Shown here piece after piece: positions 47,601 to 57,059 of a stretch of 64,000 nt of DNA (positions within the stretch are counted from its first letter, which is position 1; the number at the start of each line of letters is the position of its first letter). Both the position numbers and the translations under genes were made by a program. The notes beneath the pieces were generated by a model that saw only the letters and a list, made by a program, of their open reading frames with translations, was not told where the DNA came from and searched no databases. Source of the DNA: Eumeta japonica (taxonomy: Eukaryota > Arthropoda > Insecta > Lepidoptera > Psychidae); assembly GCA_005406025.1 (NCBI GenBank), contig BGZK01000105.1, positions 248,001 through 312,000 of the forward strand, in the 5' to 3' direction.

Positions 47601-49091
47601 GGTCCCACACGAGGTCACTGAAAGAAATCTAATAAATGTGTACTCATTGTATTTGAAAAGATTAAAAAAGTCATTATCGAAAGGCAAGCAAACTCTACAG
47701 GTTAAAGCACCTGGATTAACTCCGGATTTTGCTATAGTCTCAATAAGTTAAGACTTCATTGACTATCATAATAACTAAATGCTATATGTACGGTGGGATT
47801 GGAAGAGTATTATATATTATGAGCTTTTACTGCAGGTCAAAACCATCAAAACTGTTGGATTCTGTCAACAGCTGAAGAGACTTGAGCAAGAAGTAGAGAA
47901 AAAACGGCTAGAATTTAATAACAGAAAGGGTTTTTCACCATGATAATTCCAGAACACATACTTCTTTAGCCACTTAGCAAATGTTGAGAGAATTTAGTTC
48001 GGAAGTGTTAATGCGTCTACTATATAACCCTGACCTTACACCCTCAGATTTTAACCTGTTTCAGTGTATTTGGAAATCTTTAGGAAGTATTAGGTTAACA
48101 TCAAAAGAGGACTATCAAAACTAATTATTGCAGTTTTTTGATCAGAAGTCTCAAATTTCTACAGCAATGGCATTATATCACTACCTGCAAAATGGTAACA
48201 AGTTTTTGAACAAAATAGTGTATATATATTGTGATTGAAATGTAGAAATATATGAACTTTTACTTACAACTTCGCTTCTCCTGCTGCCTGCTGTTTCAAT
48301 ATACCTCCTGGGTCTGATGTTTTTGGAAACTGTGAATTACAATCGTCACCATTTTCACAACTACTAGAAGAGTCAGAATATTCCCCTTCTTCTAACTTTT
48401 CTTTCTTTTTCCTTGCTTCTTCTTCTGCTTGCTTGACATTTTGTTCAAAAACTGTACTGTACTTCAAATTTTTAATTAAGATTTTGCCTTTGCACTTTTC
48501 ACTATCATTTGTGTTTAAGATTTCTCCTTTTTTAATTTCTGTTTTGATATCAGGAACTTCAATTTTAATACTCTCTGGAAGCGGGTGCACAGAAAGGTGC
48601 AAATCTTTGGAATCTATTTCAATTGGTTCATTACTAGAAATAATTTCTTGGCATTCCGTTTTAAGCTCCTGGTTAGCTGACGTTTCACTTTTAATTTCTA
48701 TAGGTTTATCTTGATCTATTTCCACCTTGACTTTTACTTTAGGAGGGCTTTTCGGTGGCGTTAATGACCTTGGTGGTGTAACAGAATCGCTGTTGTGATG
48801 TTTTTTACTTTTAACTTTTTTTCTTTTTTTATGTTTATAATCACTACCGTCAGATGCACTTGAACAACTGTGACTCCTTTTCTTTTTCTCTTTTTTGTGC
48901 TTCTTTTTACTTTTTTTAGATTTCTTTTCTTTCAATGATAGATCTTCTAATTTAGGAGGAGCAGCATTAAAAACTCCAAATAACTCTGAAAGAATTTCAC
49001 TGGACGACTTTTTAGAGTCATCTTTAATAACGCGTTCAGGAGTCAGTTTTTCTCTTTTGATAAGTTGCTCAATTTTATTAATTAAGGCCAT
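26680..49091 (-). CDS. Son: SON orthologue: RS, G-patch and dsRNA-binding splicing factor
   Basis: Fourteen coding exons: 49091-48268, 46979-46881, 45597-45427, 43354-43191, 42505-42336, 39689-39543, 39249-39182, 39107-39043, 36086-36016, 35065-34988, 33826-33716, 31987-31811, 27672-27496 and 26790-26680. They sum to 2433 nt in one unbroken frame, 810 residues. Order: Lys-rich N-terminus with ILSELFGVFNAAPP; RS-rich region about 280-366; conserved block about 367-525 (ELTDFCKNLSKKEA, FPVSSGTQHREK, SEWVPV); Pro-rich linker; GQFMGSTGAQILTPKQLA; G-patch about 667-711 (GGMGMHLLQKMGWTPGQGLG); Gly/Arg spacer; dsRNA-binding domain from about 736 (GKHPVSLLGEYCSKQ) to the end. SON is a nuclear-speckle protein aiding removal of weak introns. 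The protein is far shorter than vertebrate SON because it lacks the long repeat region. Start chosen at the first Met of the open 5' exon. Confidence 0.95.
27141..27178. repeat. 13-bp perfect hairpin in last SON intron
   Basis: AGATTTGACAGAT (27141-27153) and ATCTGTCAAATCT (27166-27178) are exact complements around a 12-nt loop. It could be a relic of a small MITE. Confidence 0.5.
29863..30502. repeat. Five tandem copies of a 128-bp unit (SON intron)
   Basis: Units start with GATATGC(T/C)ATTGTGG at 29863, 29991, 30119, 30247 and 30375, exactly 128 bp apart. Copies differ at only a few bases. The unit is not a multiple of three and has no open frame. A perfect 11-bp hairpin (TTTGACTTCAG, 29823-29833 with 29840-29850) lies just outside the left edge. 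Confidence 0.97.
30960..31640 (+). mobile_element. Degenerate LINE fragment (RTE-like reverse transcriptase)
   Basis: Broken frames read IDYKKALDSIN (reverse transcriptase core) and RCYINYCYIEVV with LYNNATMLIQV at 31020-31180. After a deletion come AMLGVSLQDRIQ near 31285 and the C-terminal phrases LPNRLTDNLVKI and VQKWTSI at 31460-31600. This order is that of lepidopteran RTE-like non-LTR elements. Several stops and shifts make it dead. It sits antisense to SON in an intron. Confidence 0.8.
32251..32322 (-). other. Exon-like GC-rich island in SON intron
   Basis: A 72-nt segment, GC-rich in an AT-rich intron, follows an AAG acceptor-like site and ends at ATAG|GTATGT, a good donor. One minus frame reads EDVRPTLRWVTIEQHGPSS with no stop. 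The flanking SON introns are phase 0, and in that phase the island has a stop (CGT TAA). If spliced into SON it would act as a poison exon. It may instead be a fragment of another gene or a transposon. Confidence 0.3.
33982..34171 (+). mobile_element. Short interspersed repeat, Helitron-like, copy A
   Basis: Shares order and wording with 52632-52848: ATCACTA..ATAAAA, CTCCGCC, GCGATAAACT-like, ACTATTGAACGGATTTTTAT, GGTTTTCACCAACAGATAGA, GGTTTAGGTA, and a GC-rich end GGGGGCGAAGCCGCGGGTGG then GCTAT. The form is that of a common lepidopteran non-autonomous family, possibly Helitron-related. The class assignment is inference; the two-copy relationship is seen directly. Confidence 0.65.
34904..34962. 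repeat. 26-bp perfect inverted repeat beside a SON splice donor
   Basis: The arms 34904-34929 and 34937-34962 are perfect complements (TGTGCTGCTATATACAATAC...) with a 7-nt loop. In SON transcripts the hairpin would form 25 nt after the 5' splice site of the exon ending at 34988. CACAGTATTGTA also recurs as a direct repeat at 34891-34902. A microRNA precursor normally has mismatches and a longer stem, so this is more likely a fold-back or MITE. Confidence 0.8.
35280..35660 (-). pseudogene. Mariner transposase fragment, N-terminal part
   Basis: In minus frames: KNAIQAAKKIVTFTD near 35600, then ARVAQNWFKHFQSVNFDVKD and TLEKVEQDHHIRFYD to KTVLNHLKKLD at about 35300. These are the paired DNA-binding helices of a mariner transposase. 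A frame change near 35530 and loss of the whole catalytic half make it dead. It belongs to the same family as the relic at 47380-48240 and lies in an SON intron in the sense orientation. Confidence 0.8.
36476..36673 (+). other. Unexplained 65-codon open frame in SON intron
   Basis: An ATG-less plus-strand frame follows TTTCATTTTAG (acceptor-like) and reads DTLIVEKQTTRDESD, then FLHIARSHIVKSYFPVHDEH, then a stop. The composition is protein-like. No family is recognised. It could be a piece of a mobile element or an exon of a nested gene. Confidence 0.25.
37008..38162 (-). mobile_element. Complete but dead mariner element with TIRs
   Basis: Termini GGAGTACAAATAAGTTTCC match as inverted repeats over about 27 bp with one mismatch, and TA duplications flank them (37006-37007 and 38163-38164). 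The 1155-bp body is a little short for mariner. The transposase reads from 37993: MSKFEPNKVSLAGIF, STCREWFQKFKNGEFDVGD, then a deletion of the second DNA-binding helix region between GRPKIFE and KQGNWVSYELK. The first catalytic Asp is replaced (TGYEKW), the second is kept (LHDNARLH), and the last one (SPDVALFKYHL) is Lys. Frameshifts also occur near 37500. It is inactive, but ends are intact. Confidence 0.92.
39838..39912 (-). repeat. tRNA-like sequence (SINE head or tRNA pseudogene)
   Basis: On the minus strand a good A box (TGGTGCAGTTGGTAG) and B box (GGGTTCGATTCCCAC) lie at tRNA-like spacing. The T arm pairs well (GTGGG with CCCAC). The acceptor and anticodon stems pair poorly, so this is not a functional tRNA. 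It is most likely the RNA polymerase III promoter head of a SINE or a decayed tRNA copy, within an SON intron. Confidence 0.7.
41484..41640 (+). mobile_element. Truncated lepidopteran-type repeat fragment
   Basis: GC-rich phrases AGCCATCAAAGCGCAGGTGG, TCACCGCCGCCAATGGACAC, CCGCAAC and GCAATGCATTGCTGGCCT occur in the order of a very common moth repeat that appears to be the 3' part of a LINE. It is an insertion in an SON intron. Family naming is from memory of repeat style and needs a library search. Confidence 0.55.
44690..45000. repeat. Probable interspersed repeat in SON intron
   Basis: The block carries GGCTTGTAAAACTACTGTTT, ACTTTACCGCTCCCAAAGTG, GTTACACATCCGTGTTTGGG, and an end with AGGGTTTTATTTTTTCATTT and GGTAGGACTCCTAAAAA. 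This wording resembles a common lepidopteran repeat family. No terminal structure was found. Confidence 0.4.
45880..46130 (-). pseudogene. Possible LTR-retroelement fragment
   Basis: Minus frames read ILCDASGTAIGVVLLY around 46005-46050, like the start of an RNase H domain of LTR retrotransposons, then LSFISAK. Stops interrupt it. Adjacent sequence up to 46630, with a 104-codon frame at 46230-46544, may belong to the same relic. Weak evidence. Confidence 0.35.
47380..48240 (+). pseudogene. Mariner transposase relic, second copy
   Basis: Plus-strand frames run through the whole transposase in order: SNFDIKVESRSGQP, TILEKVEQDWHICSY, AGYTKQLDIWVPHEVTERN near 47575-47630, LYLKRLKK joined directly to SLSKGKQTLQVKAPG, WDWKSIIYYELL near 47800, CQQLKRLEQEVEKKR near 47860, RLTSKED-like near 48090 and the C-terminal FFDQK. 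The segment with the first catalytic Asp is missing at the LKK/SLSK join, and several frameshifts are present. It lies antisense in the first SON intron, ending about 30 bp from exon 1. Confidence 0.85.
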
Positions 49092-52000
49092 TTTTGGTAA
49101 ATATAAGGACAGAAGCTATTAAAATGATCACAGTCAATAAGTTTGCTCTGGAATTCACTTACATACAAGATTGCTGGTAATACACAAAATAAATTCATTA
49201 ATTTTACCAATTTGTTGCAACATTTTGACACTAATTTGACATTACTACTTTTTTAAAAGTAAGTTTTCAAGCACAGAGTAGAAGCAAGACTAATTGTTCT
49301 GTAAGTATGGTATAATGGTTTGAATTATTAATATCTAATGAAACTTATTTTTTATATTTTTTAGAGAACTTAAGAATATATTGTTTGTAAAGATATTACT
49401 TTTTTATAATTTTATAATGATATCGATTTTATTGAAAGCCACAGCATTCCTTAACGATTAGGAATAATACTGCGATTTGTCGAAAGAAACTATTTTTAAT
49501 GGCTATTAGTAAAGCCTAATGTAAAAAAAATTAAATTAAAATTATATGTATATGTTGTTGTTTATATAATTCCAAGGCGAAAACCTAAGCAGAAACATAT
49601 CGAAACACTTTCGTTATAACAGAGGAAATACGATAAATTAATTTAATGTGGGCGTGAATGCGAATCTGGCCGTATTAATTGTAGAACTTTTATAAAGAAT
49701 AAATATAATTTGTATAGTTTGTATAATTTGGTAATTGCACTCCAACTAAGAACTTTAAGACATTGGGATGATGACCAGTAAACAATAAATTCAGAATCGA
49801 AACTGCTTTTTCATTTACTTGGTACGAAAGTAAAGAAGATGCCTGGCCAATTATATTAACAATGGTTTAATTCTCATACAAAGAAGCGAAATGAATTATA
49901 AAGTGGTAATTACTGGATAACAAAAAAATGTATACCAAAATAAATTTACAAAAAAAATTGCCTTGGAAAACGTATTTAAATAATTAGTTGCTTTTGGAGT
50001 CGGTTCTGGCTAAAGCGAGATAAAAAAAGATATAATCTTTATAAATTTGACTATGAGATGTAAAGTATTGAGTCGGAATTTTAAGAAGACAAAGTGCGCC
50101 TAATTCATCTTTATCTAATCAAAATTGACTCCAAAAATAACTAACATAATTTAAATACGTTTTTGAAGGTGGTTTTCATTTTATAAAATTTATTGCGTGA
50201 GTAAAACAAAGACGTGTAAAAAGAGTACCAAATTGAAGTATAGTAAACTTTAAGGGTCGCCGGAATTTATAGGTTTGGAATATGAGCAAGTTTGTTGTTC
50301 TGTTCTGTATGGAAATTGCCACCCCTCTTTCTTAGAAAGCCCTGAGAAGAAAAGTTTTGAGAGAAGCGCTTTGTGCTTTATCCCGTCAATGGCTTTCGCT
50401 GCATTCAGCTTAAGTTTTGTTAAATGTATACTTTAATAATAATTCTCGCTATATTAAACAATCCAAGAGAAAAAAGTCTAACATTTATAGTTTTACAATT
50501 TTTACAAATGATTTCCTCGGTTAGTTGCTATAGGGATATAGAAAAAAAATAACGTTCTTGTATTATATGCACTGTACTATTCAAAAACCAGAATAAATTG
50601 AAAAATAATTTAATGCGTTTTGTGACTTTGAAACATATGTCTTATGAATCTTACAACTCTCAATCTCTAATTTGGTTTTTTTGCTGCGCATTGTACTTTA
50701 GCACATTTTTAAATTTTAGCTTCAACAAATAATTGAAGCTGTAAGTAACATTCAGTTGACACCATGAATTTTACATATTTTCCCAATAGTCAGCACATTC
50801 ACCAGTGGCAAATAAAGCATCAAGTTTATTATTGAAGTTTCGAAACCAACGCAATAGGAAAAGGCTCAAAAACGCGAAACAATGTGATTTAAAAATGAAT
50901 ATTATAATATTTCTTTTTATATAAAGTTGATTAATTACATATTAGCATTCTTGCTAATTATTTTCGGTAAACTAATAAATAATGTATGTATTTATTCACA
51001 AAATGTAAATTAATTTTAAATAAAGATCTTTTGTTTGCTTCATTTGTCTTAATACCCTAATCCGTGAATACTATAAATGAAATCAAAATTTAAAATGTCT
51101 ATTTCTCGTAAAAAAATGATATTTTGTACAGTAAATTTAAAATATAAATAAAATGTAACACAAAAAACGTATTCTTGGAAAAAGTAAATATAATCTTTTA
51201 AAATAAATAAATATTTAATGGTTTTCGATTCATTAATTCTTCAATTCACCTATTTTGCTATAATAAGAAAAAATACGATTTTTAATTTACAATCAACCCT
51301 CTCCCAACTCATTAAGTAGCCTAAAAGTCATAAAAATAACTTTTATGTAAAATTTTAATGTCTACAAGTTTTATTGAATCTTTTTTCATAACTTCCTTTT
51401 GAAATTCGATTGAAAAAAAATACTGTTAATTTTTTTAACTCTTCCCAAGTGTAGTGATTCAAAATAAATTATTTTTACTGATATTTGTTTTTAAGATCTT
51501 CAACTAAATTCATATAAAAATTTGGCAATTAATTCAAAATTTCGATTTGAATGGTTTCATAAATTATTATTCTCTGCAAAAAAATGTCTGTAGAAAATAT
51601 AATTCGCTTGAAACCGGTTTACCTTTTTTATAATTGTTTATGTATTCTTTAATAATGTTGTATGATTAGCTGTTTATCTACAAAATAATTAACAGAAAAA
51701 GAAAATATTAAGCTATCTTTAAATAAATTAGTCTAGGTAACAAGTTGAAAATGGTGAAAAATAGAGTTACTGATCCTATAAATACGTGCAATAGCTCATT
51801 CGATCGAGAATAATGTCTAGAAAAAACGCATAGAAAGCGTTTATTAGCACATGAAAAATTGCAAAGGTTATAAACAATTAAAGATGAAAAAAAAGGTATT
51901 TCGTTCTTCGCCGATATCTCGTCACCTATTAATATTTAAGAAATTCGAAAAAAAGGTCCTTAGGAGGAAATTTCTTATAAAAACCTTCAACTTTCGGAAC

Positions 52001-52285
52001 TCTACTTCCATTCTTTATAATTTTTAATTGAACGCTGAAAATGGTAAGGTAGTATTACTTTGATTTGCCAGTTTTTGTTTTAGCTAAAAAATTTTTATAA
52101 ACAAATTTTTTAAATAAATATTGTTAAGCATGTTTAGAAAAAGAGCTCCTTATCCAAAATTTGAACATTTAATGTATAAAATTTGGATAAAGTACTAAAA
52201 TTTTATGTAATGATATATAAAAAATATATCCAAAAATAAACCTTTATCCAATAGTAATAGAAAGCAAACTCATAGCTAGCGATTG
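49092..52285. other. Gene-free region upstream of SON
   Basis: The right neighbour of the SON start, so it must hold the SON promoter and 5' UTR. No long frame, RNA gene or repeat with clear ends is visible across 3.2 kb; composition is very AT-rich. Confidence 0.45.
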
Positions 52286-52385
52286 AACACTAGATTGCAG
52301 CACTTACTATTTAGTAAGTGCTGCAATTTAGTGTTTTCATTCATTCACGATACATAATGTGAATATTTATTCACATTATGTATCG
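52286..52385. repeat. Two adjacent near-perfect palindromes with 2-nt loops
   Basis: First: arms 52286-52309 and 52312-52336, sharing ATTGCAGCACTTACTA, extended outward with a small bulge. Second: arms 52348-52365 and 52368-52385, CGATACATAATGTGAATA, perfect over 18 bp. Both have a 2-nt centre and lie 11 bp apart. Not explained by any gene. Confidence 0.9.
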
Positions 52386-52631
52386 CATTGTCTGCTCTTC
52401 ATGGAGTATGTCTTTAATCATTTCAATTAATTTTTTATCATGTGACTGTTTTATATGTTTTTTTTGAGTCTAAAAATTAATAAATTTATTTGAGTTTATT
52501 TATTTTAAATCTAATAGTTAAGCGCTTGTGTCAAGATAAAAGTGGATCAACAATACGAAATCGGAAATGAACGGAAAGAAATAAGCTATGTGTTGCATGA
52601 ATTAACAACGGTAAAGAAATAAAATATGATT

Positions 52632-52848
52632 ATCACTATATATTATAAAATGAAGTTCTCCGCCGCGTCTCTCTGTTTGTTTGTCTGCTTACGATAAAAT
52701 AAAAAACCACTAAACGGATTTATATGCGGTTTTCACTAATAGATAGAGTGATTCATGAGGAAGGTTTAGGTTAGGTTAGATTAGGTATATAATATGTCAA
52801 GGTTTATAAAAATAAACACCGGGGACGAAGTCGCGGGCGGGCTACTAT
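52632..52848 (+). mobile_element. Short interspersed repeat, Helitron-like, copy B
   Basis: Second member of the family at 33982: ATCACTATATATTATAAAA, TCTCCGCCGCGTCTCTCTG, GATAAAATAAAAAACCAC, ACGGATTTATATGCGGTTTT, CAAGGTTTATAAAAATAAAC and the end CGGGGACGAAGTCGCGGGCG. It also carries a tandem GGTTAGGTTAGATTAGG run. Confidence 0.65.
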
Positions 52849-53189
52849 TTATAACATAATTTTGACAGCCATCACAGCTTTATGAAACTATGAATGAATG
52901 AGAATAGGACAATATTTGACACAACATCACTAATTTTAATCTGGCAAAAGAGACAGTGTAATGACAATTGCTAGACTTATTTATATAAATATGAATGCGT
53001 ATTTATGGTTTATGTATACTGTATATTACATATACATATGTGTATAGCATTACATACACATAGCGCTCTGACATACTTACATTGGAGAGGGTCAGTCATT
53101 GCTTCGAATACGCCATCTGCTCATTTTTTTGTCTTGGAAAATAAATAAAAATAATTTGAAAAATTTATGTTTTTTTATGATGTTATAAT

Positions 53190-53480
53190 TGAACGACTAG
53201 TTTTGTCTGCGGCTCCGTCCGCATAGACATAACGATGATTTTTTTTAGACAAGGTTTGCATAAAACTCTTTCTGCGTGAGCGACTACGTGCTAAAAAGAG
53301 TAACTGCCAAATTTCAAGTCAATTGGATGTATAGTTTCGGAGATCTCATAAAATGATGTATATTTTTTGCGTATAATCCGTTCTTAGTGAGCGGTTACCT
53401 CCCGAAAAGAATAACCATGCCGAGTTTCAAGTCATTCGGATCTATGGTTGAAGATCTCGTTATGAGTCAGTCAGTGCATG
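53190..53480. repeat. Dimeric interspersed repeat
   Basis: Two related halves of about 105 bp. The first has CTCTTTCTGCGTGAGCGACT, AAAAAGAGTAACTGCCAAAT, TTCAAGTCAATTGGAT. The second has CCGTTCTTAGTGAGCGGTTA, AAAAGAATAACCATGCCGAG, TTCAAGTCATTCGGAT. Each ends GATCTC. Typical of a non-coding invertebrate interspersed repeat. Confidence 0.55.
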
Positions 53481-53639
53481 GTATTTCGCTTATATATGTG
53501 TAGATAAATAATGATAACGACAAAAAAGAAGAAAAATATGAAAATCAGATGAAGCCAAGTGTGTCGAACTTACAAAAATAATATAAATAAATGCCTTCCA
53601 AGGAACTAAATTAAAATACAAATCCGAATAAAAACTTTC

Positions 53640-54250
53640 GATTGACATTGTTCTGTTTAATTTTAGCTTCTCGCTAAGAAAATTTTCAATTTTCTAAAAT
53701 TTTCGGGAAGTTATTCGTTTCACCCCATTTTGCAAAAATCGAGTTCTCATCAGATCTCGACGTTCTGAGGGTCTAGAAAGCTTCCCTGATCATCCTTGAA
53801 ATGATGTCCGTATGTCTGTGTGTGTGTGTGTGCATGTGTGGATGTATGTAAACCTCTTATAACTTTTAAACGGCTTGACTGAATTGAGCCCACTAAACGG
53901 CGTTCCAAAGAGTTTCACGACATTTAGATTTCCTGAAAGTTTGGGTCGATTTGGACCGGTAGATTTTGAAAAATTTTCAAAAAACTAAGAAAAAAAAATT
54001 TTTTAAAAGTGGTTTTTTCAAAATAACTTTAAATGGCTTGACCGATCAATTCCAAAATCTAATCAGTTCTTAATCTATTAAAAACACGTCGATTTCCGCA
54101 AACCGGGTCATAATCGGTTGATTCATTGTGAGAAATCGTTGTCGAAAGAAATCGAAACAAACCGTTTTTTTACTCCAAAAAATCGCGTCAAATCCCGTAT
54201 ATTTTCGAGTGTTTTGAACTCGAAAATAGCGGGAAGTTTCAGGGTTGACC
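53640..54250. repeat. Interspersed repeat with TG microsatellite
   Basis: A non-coding block with TG dinucleotides at 53817-53832, then CTTTTAAACGGCTTGACTGA and AAATGGCTTGACCGATCAAT. CGGGAAGTT recurs directly near both ends (about 53703 and 54230). The phrasing fits a widespread insect repeat; no coding frame. Confidence 0.5.
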
Positions 54251-57059
54251 TACAGGGTTAACCTATTTTTTTTTCTGTATTATAATAAAAAATTTATGCT
54301 ACTGTTTAAAAAACTTTATCCTACTCGCTTGGGTTATTTAAAAAAAAAAACTCTTATCTACTGTTTTTTGAGCGCGAAGGAATTTCAATTGTTTTTTGCA
54401 GACTCAGAAACATGATTTCTTGGAAAATGAAGAAAGTCAAAACTTCAATTAAAAACAACACTGCATTAATTATTAAGCCTTTTCAGGACGCCTTCATAAG
54501 AATCACTCGATGATGTACGGTGAGACAATAGGATACAGGAACAATGAAAAAGACATTATTTCGTATGCTTTTATTTTTTAATACCTCAGAAAGGTAAGTG
54601 TTAGAATAATACAGCACAGACACTACATGTTAAAGTTTTCAAACTGTTATGGGTTTTCATTACGTTCCATCTCGGTTTCGGTGGTGTGAAACATGAAAAA
54701 TAAATTATATAAGCTGTTTATTAGATATTTTTTGCAATGTAGACAATCATACAAAGATACTCTTAGGATTTAAAATGGTTTAGGGTTTTAATAAACTACA
54801 TTAAAATTTAAAATAGCATTCAGCATGACGATGGGTTTGAGTGCGTAGTGTTCACGCGTAGCAGCATTGACAACTGGAATTACATTAGGAAATTGTTATT
54901 ATACAATTATTAGAGGAAAAAAGTAGTTGTTTTTCTACGATTTTTTTTATTCTGTGATATAATCACCAATCACGCGTGGTGGAAGCGCTTTATTTTTGAG
55001 CAATCTCCAACAAACTTCAACAATAATAATTACACATGTGTTTGTGGCTAAAACATACGTAACATTTAAAGTCATTATTATGGTATATATCTACCAAATT
55101 AGATACAAAGGAGACTTGCAATTTTGATTTATTTGTATAATTCACAAGTTTATTTTTATTTAAACTCATTTATATAGACACAGTTGACGCATAAACACAT
55201 ACATGGAATGTTAAAAATATTAACCATCCTTTCTTGGCATATCATTCAGTGCTGTATCCAAATATTTCTTCAGATTTTTCTTTGTAAATTGTCTTTAGGA
55301 AGACTTTCATTAATGTATCCTCACATAAATAGGAAAATACGCTCATTCTAAGAAAATAAAATAAAAGCACAAATCGCAATATTGGATTTTAAGCTTAAAC
55401 AAACAAGTTATACTCCAATAAAGAGCTGTCACACATTGATATTAAAACTATCAGTAGCAATAATAAAGTAATGTATACAATAAATAGACGATTACACCGT
55501 TATTAGAGGATGATAACTCCGAGAATTTGTTATGATCACATTTCTTTTCATTCAGTAGATTTTAGAAATTCCTATCTACACGTATCTACCTAGTCAAAAT
55601 ACAAAAGACTCGATCATATAGTCGCTATTTTTCGTTTTAAATTCATTGACTAACGTACATTTCTCATTCATGTCTTTTATAATTGTATTATATTTTGAAA
55701 ATAAACAAAATTTATTACAAATCATAATTCGTAGGTACATTACTATCGTCATAATTTATGAAATTAGGAGATTCATAAAACCGTAATCATTTGCGAGTAA
55801 AAAGAATTAAATAGATAAGGTTCATTCAGTTTGATTATATCAAACTGAATTCGTTACACAATGATCAAATTCGATACATTTAAACCGTAGCATTTGCGAG
55901 TACCAAAAAAGAGGATAATTGATAATGTACAGTTAAACTGCAATACTTGCCTGTTAACATCCAAGTAATTAATTTATTTTGGTTCGCTGATTTTCGTTTC
56001 TATAAAAATATTATCTACAATATACATATATAAATATATATTACAAAAGAATCACAAAATTCAGACCACGAGAGCTTATGACTTTTTGGAAAAAGCGCTA
56101 TCATTCATTTGTCTCTTTCCTTGGTTCAAATAACAAAACTAAAATTTCGAGTTTCAATATAGGTGATAAAATTTGCTATATCGTTGAATATTTTACGCTG
56201 AGTGCAGATTTTTAAGTGCTTGATGTTTTTAATTCTGTCTCATGGATACAGTACGTTAATTTTAAACCTGCATGTAAAGGTATCTTTTATTTGCATGAAT
56301 ATCACACGAAATAAATCATGAGACAGAATGTCTTCTCTCGATCACTGAATGGTTTGAGTAAGCTTTTGTTGATCTAAAGCTCTTTGAGCGTCACTTATAT
56401 GAGTTCCGCCCTCGAAAAGGTAAAACTGCTAAAGCCCTCGAAAAGTGTATTCATTTAACTCTGAAATACTACTTTATGAAATTCAAACAATAACAGAAAT
56501 TTATCAGAAAAGAAAGTAGAAACGACAGAAAAAAAAATTGTGATTTTATATATGTTTCGAATTAATATAATAGTGTAATGAAAATACTATTGGATGTCGA
56601 TTTAAAACAATGAGATTGATCGGCATGATATGTATAAATACCAAATATGACTTGTACTTGAAACAAAAATACTCTGTTACATCTAGAGGAATACATAAAG
56701 ACTTGCAAATTTTAGGTGCTTAAAGCAATCATAGTTTTCATTGTTAAAAGAATACAGCCGAAGCGATTCGAACTACTGCCATACCTTACTTAGGGAGAAG
56801 AGATAAATTAAATATTAATGAGATCATAGAATGATTGCCAAGCCGAGATTTATTTTGATTTGTTTCGTTGTTAAAGTTTATAACATCTACGAAAAAGTAA
56901 CTAAAAAGGTACCTATGTAAATCTCGCTTTGTTCGAGAGCGTCAGCATTCTACCTTACATCTAACTAACATTTTACTAAACGATCGACGATCGCGAGCTA
57001 GTTTGATTTTCAAAAGTTTTTAAAAAAATAAAATCTGCTAGTTAACAACGTGTGGCAGG
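54251..57059. other. Gene-free region, GNAT 3' side
   Basis: No gene seen over 2.8 kb. A 12-bp perfect palindrome with 3-nt centre lies at 55824-55850 (ATTCAGTTTGAT / ATCAAACTGAAT). TTTATT at 56849-56854 is an AATAAA in GNAT orientation, about 205 nt past its stop, and is a plausible polyadenylation signal. Confidence 0.45.

Noticed and set aside
48433..48714. 93-codon plus-strand frame within SON exon 1
   Set aside because: Antisense shadow of the Lys/Ser-rich N-terminal coding exon.
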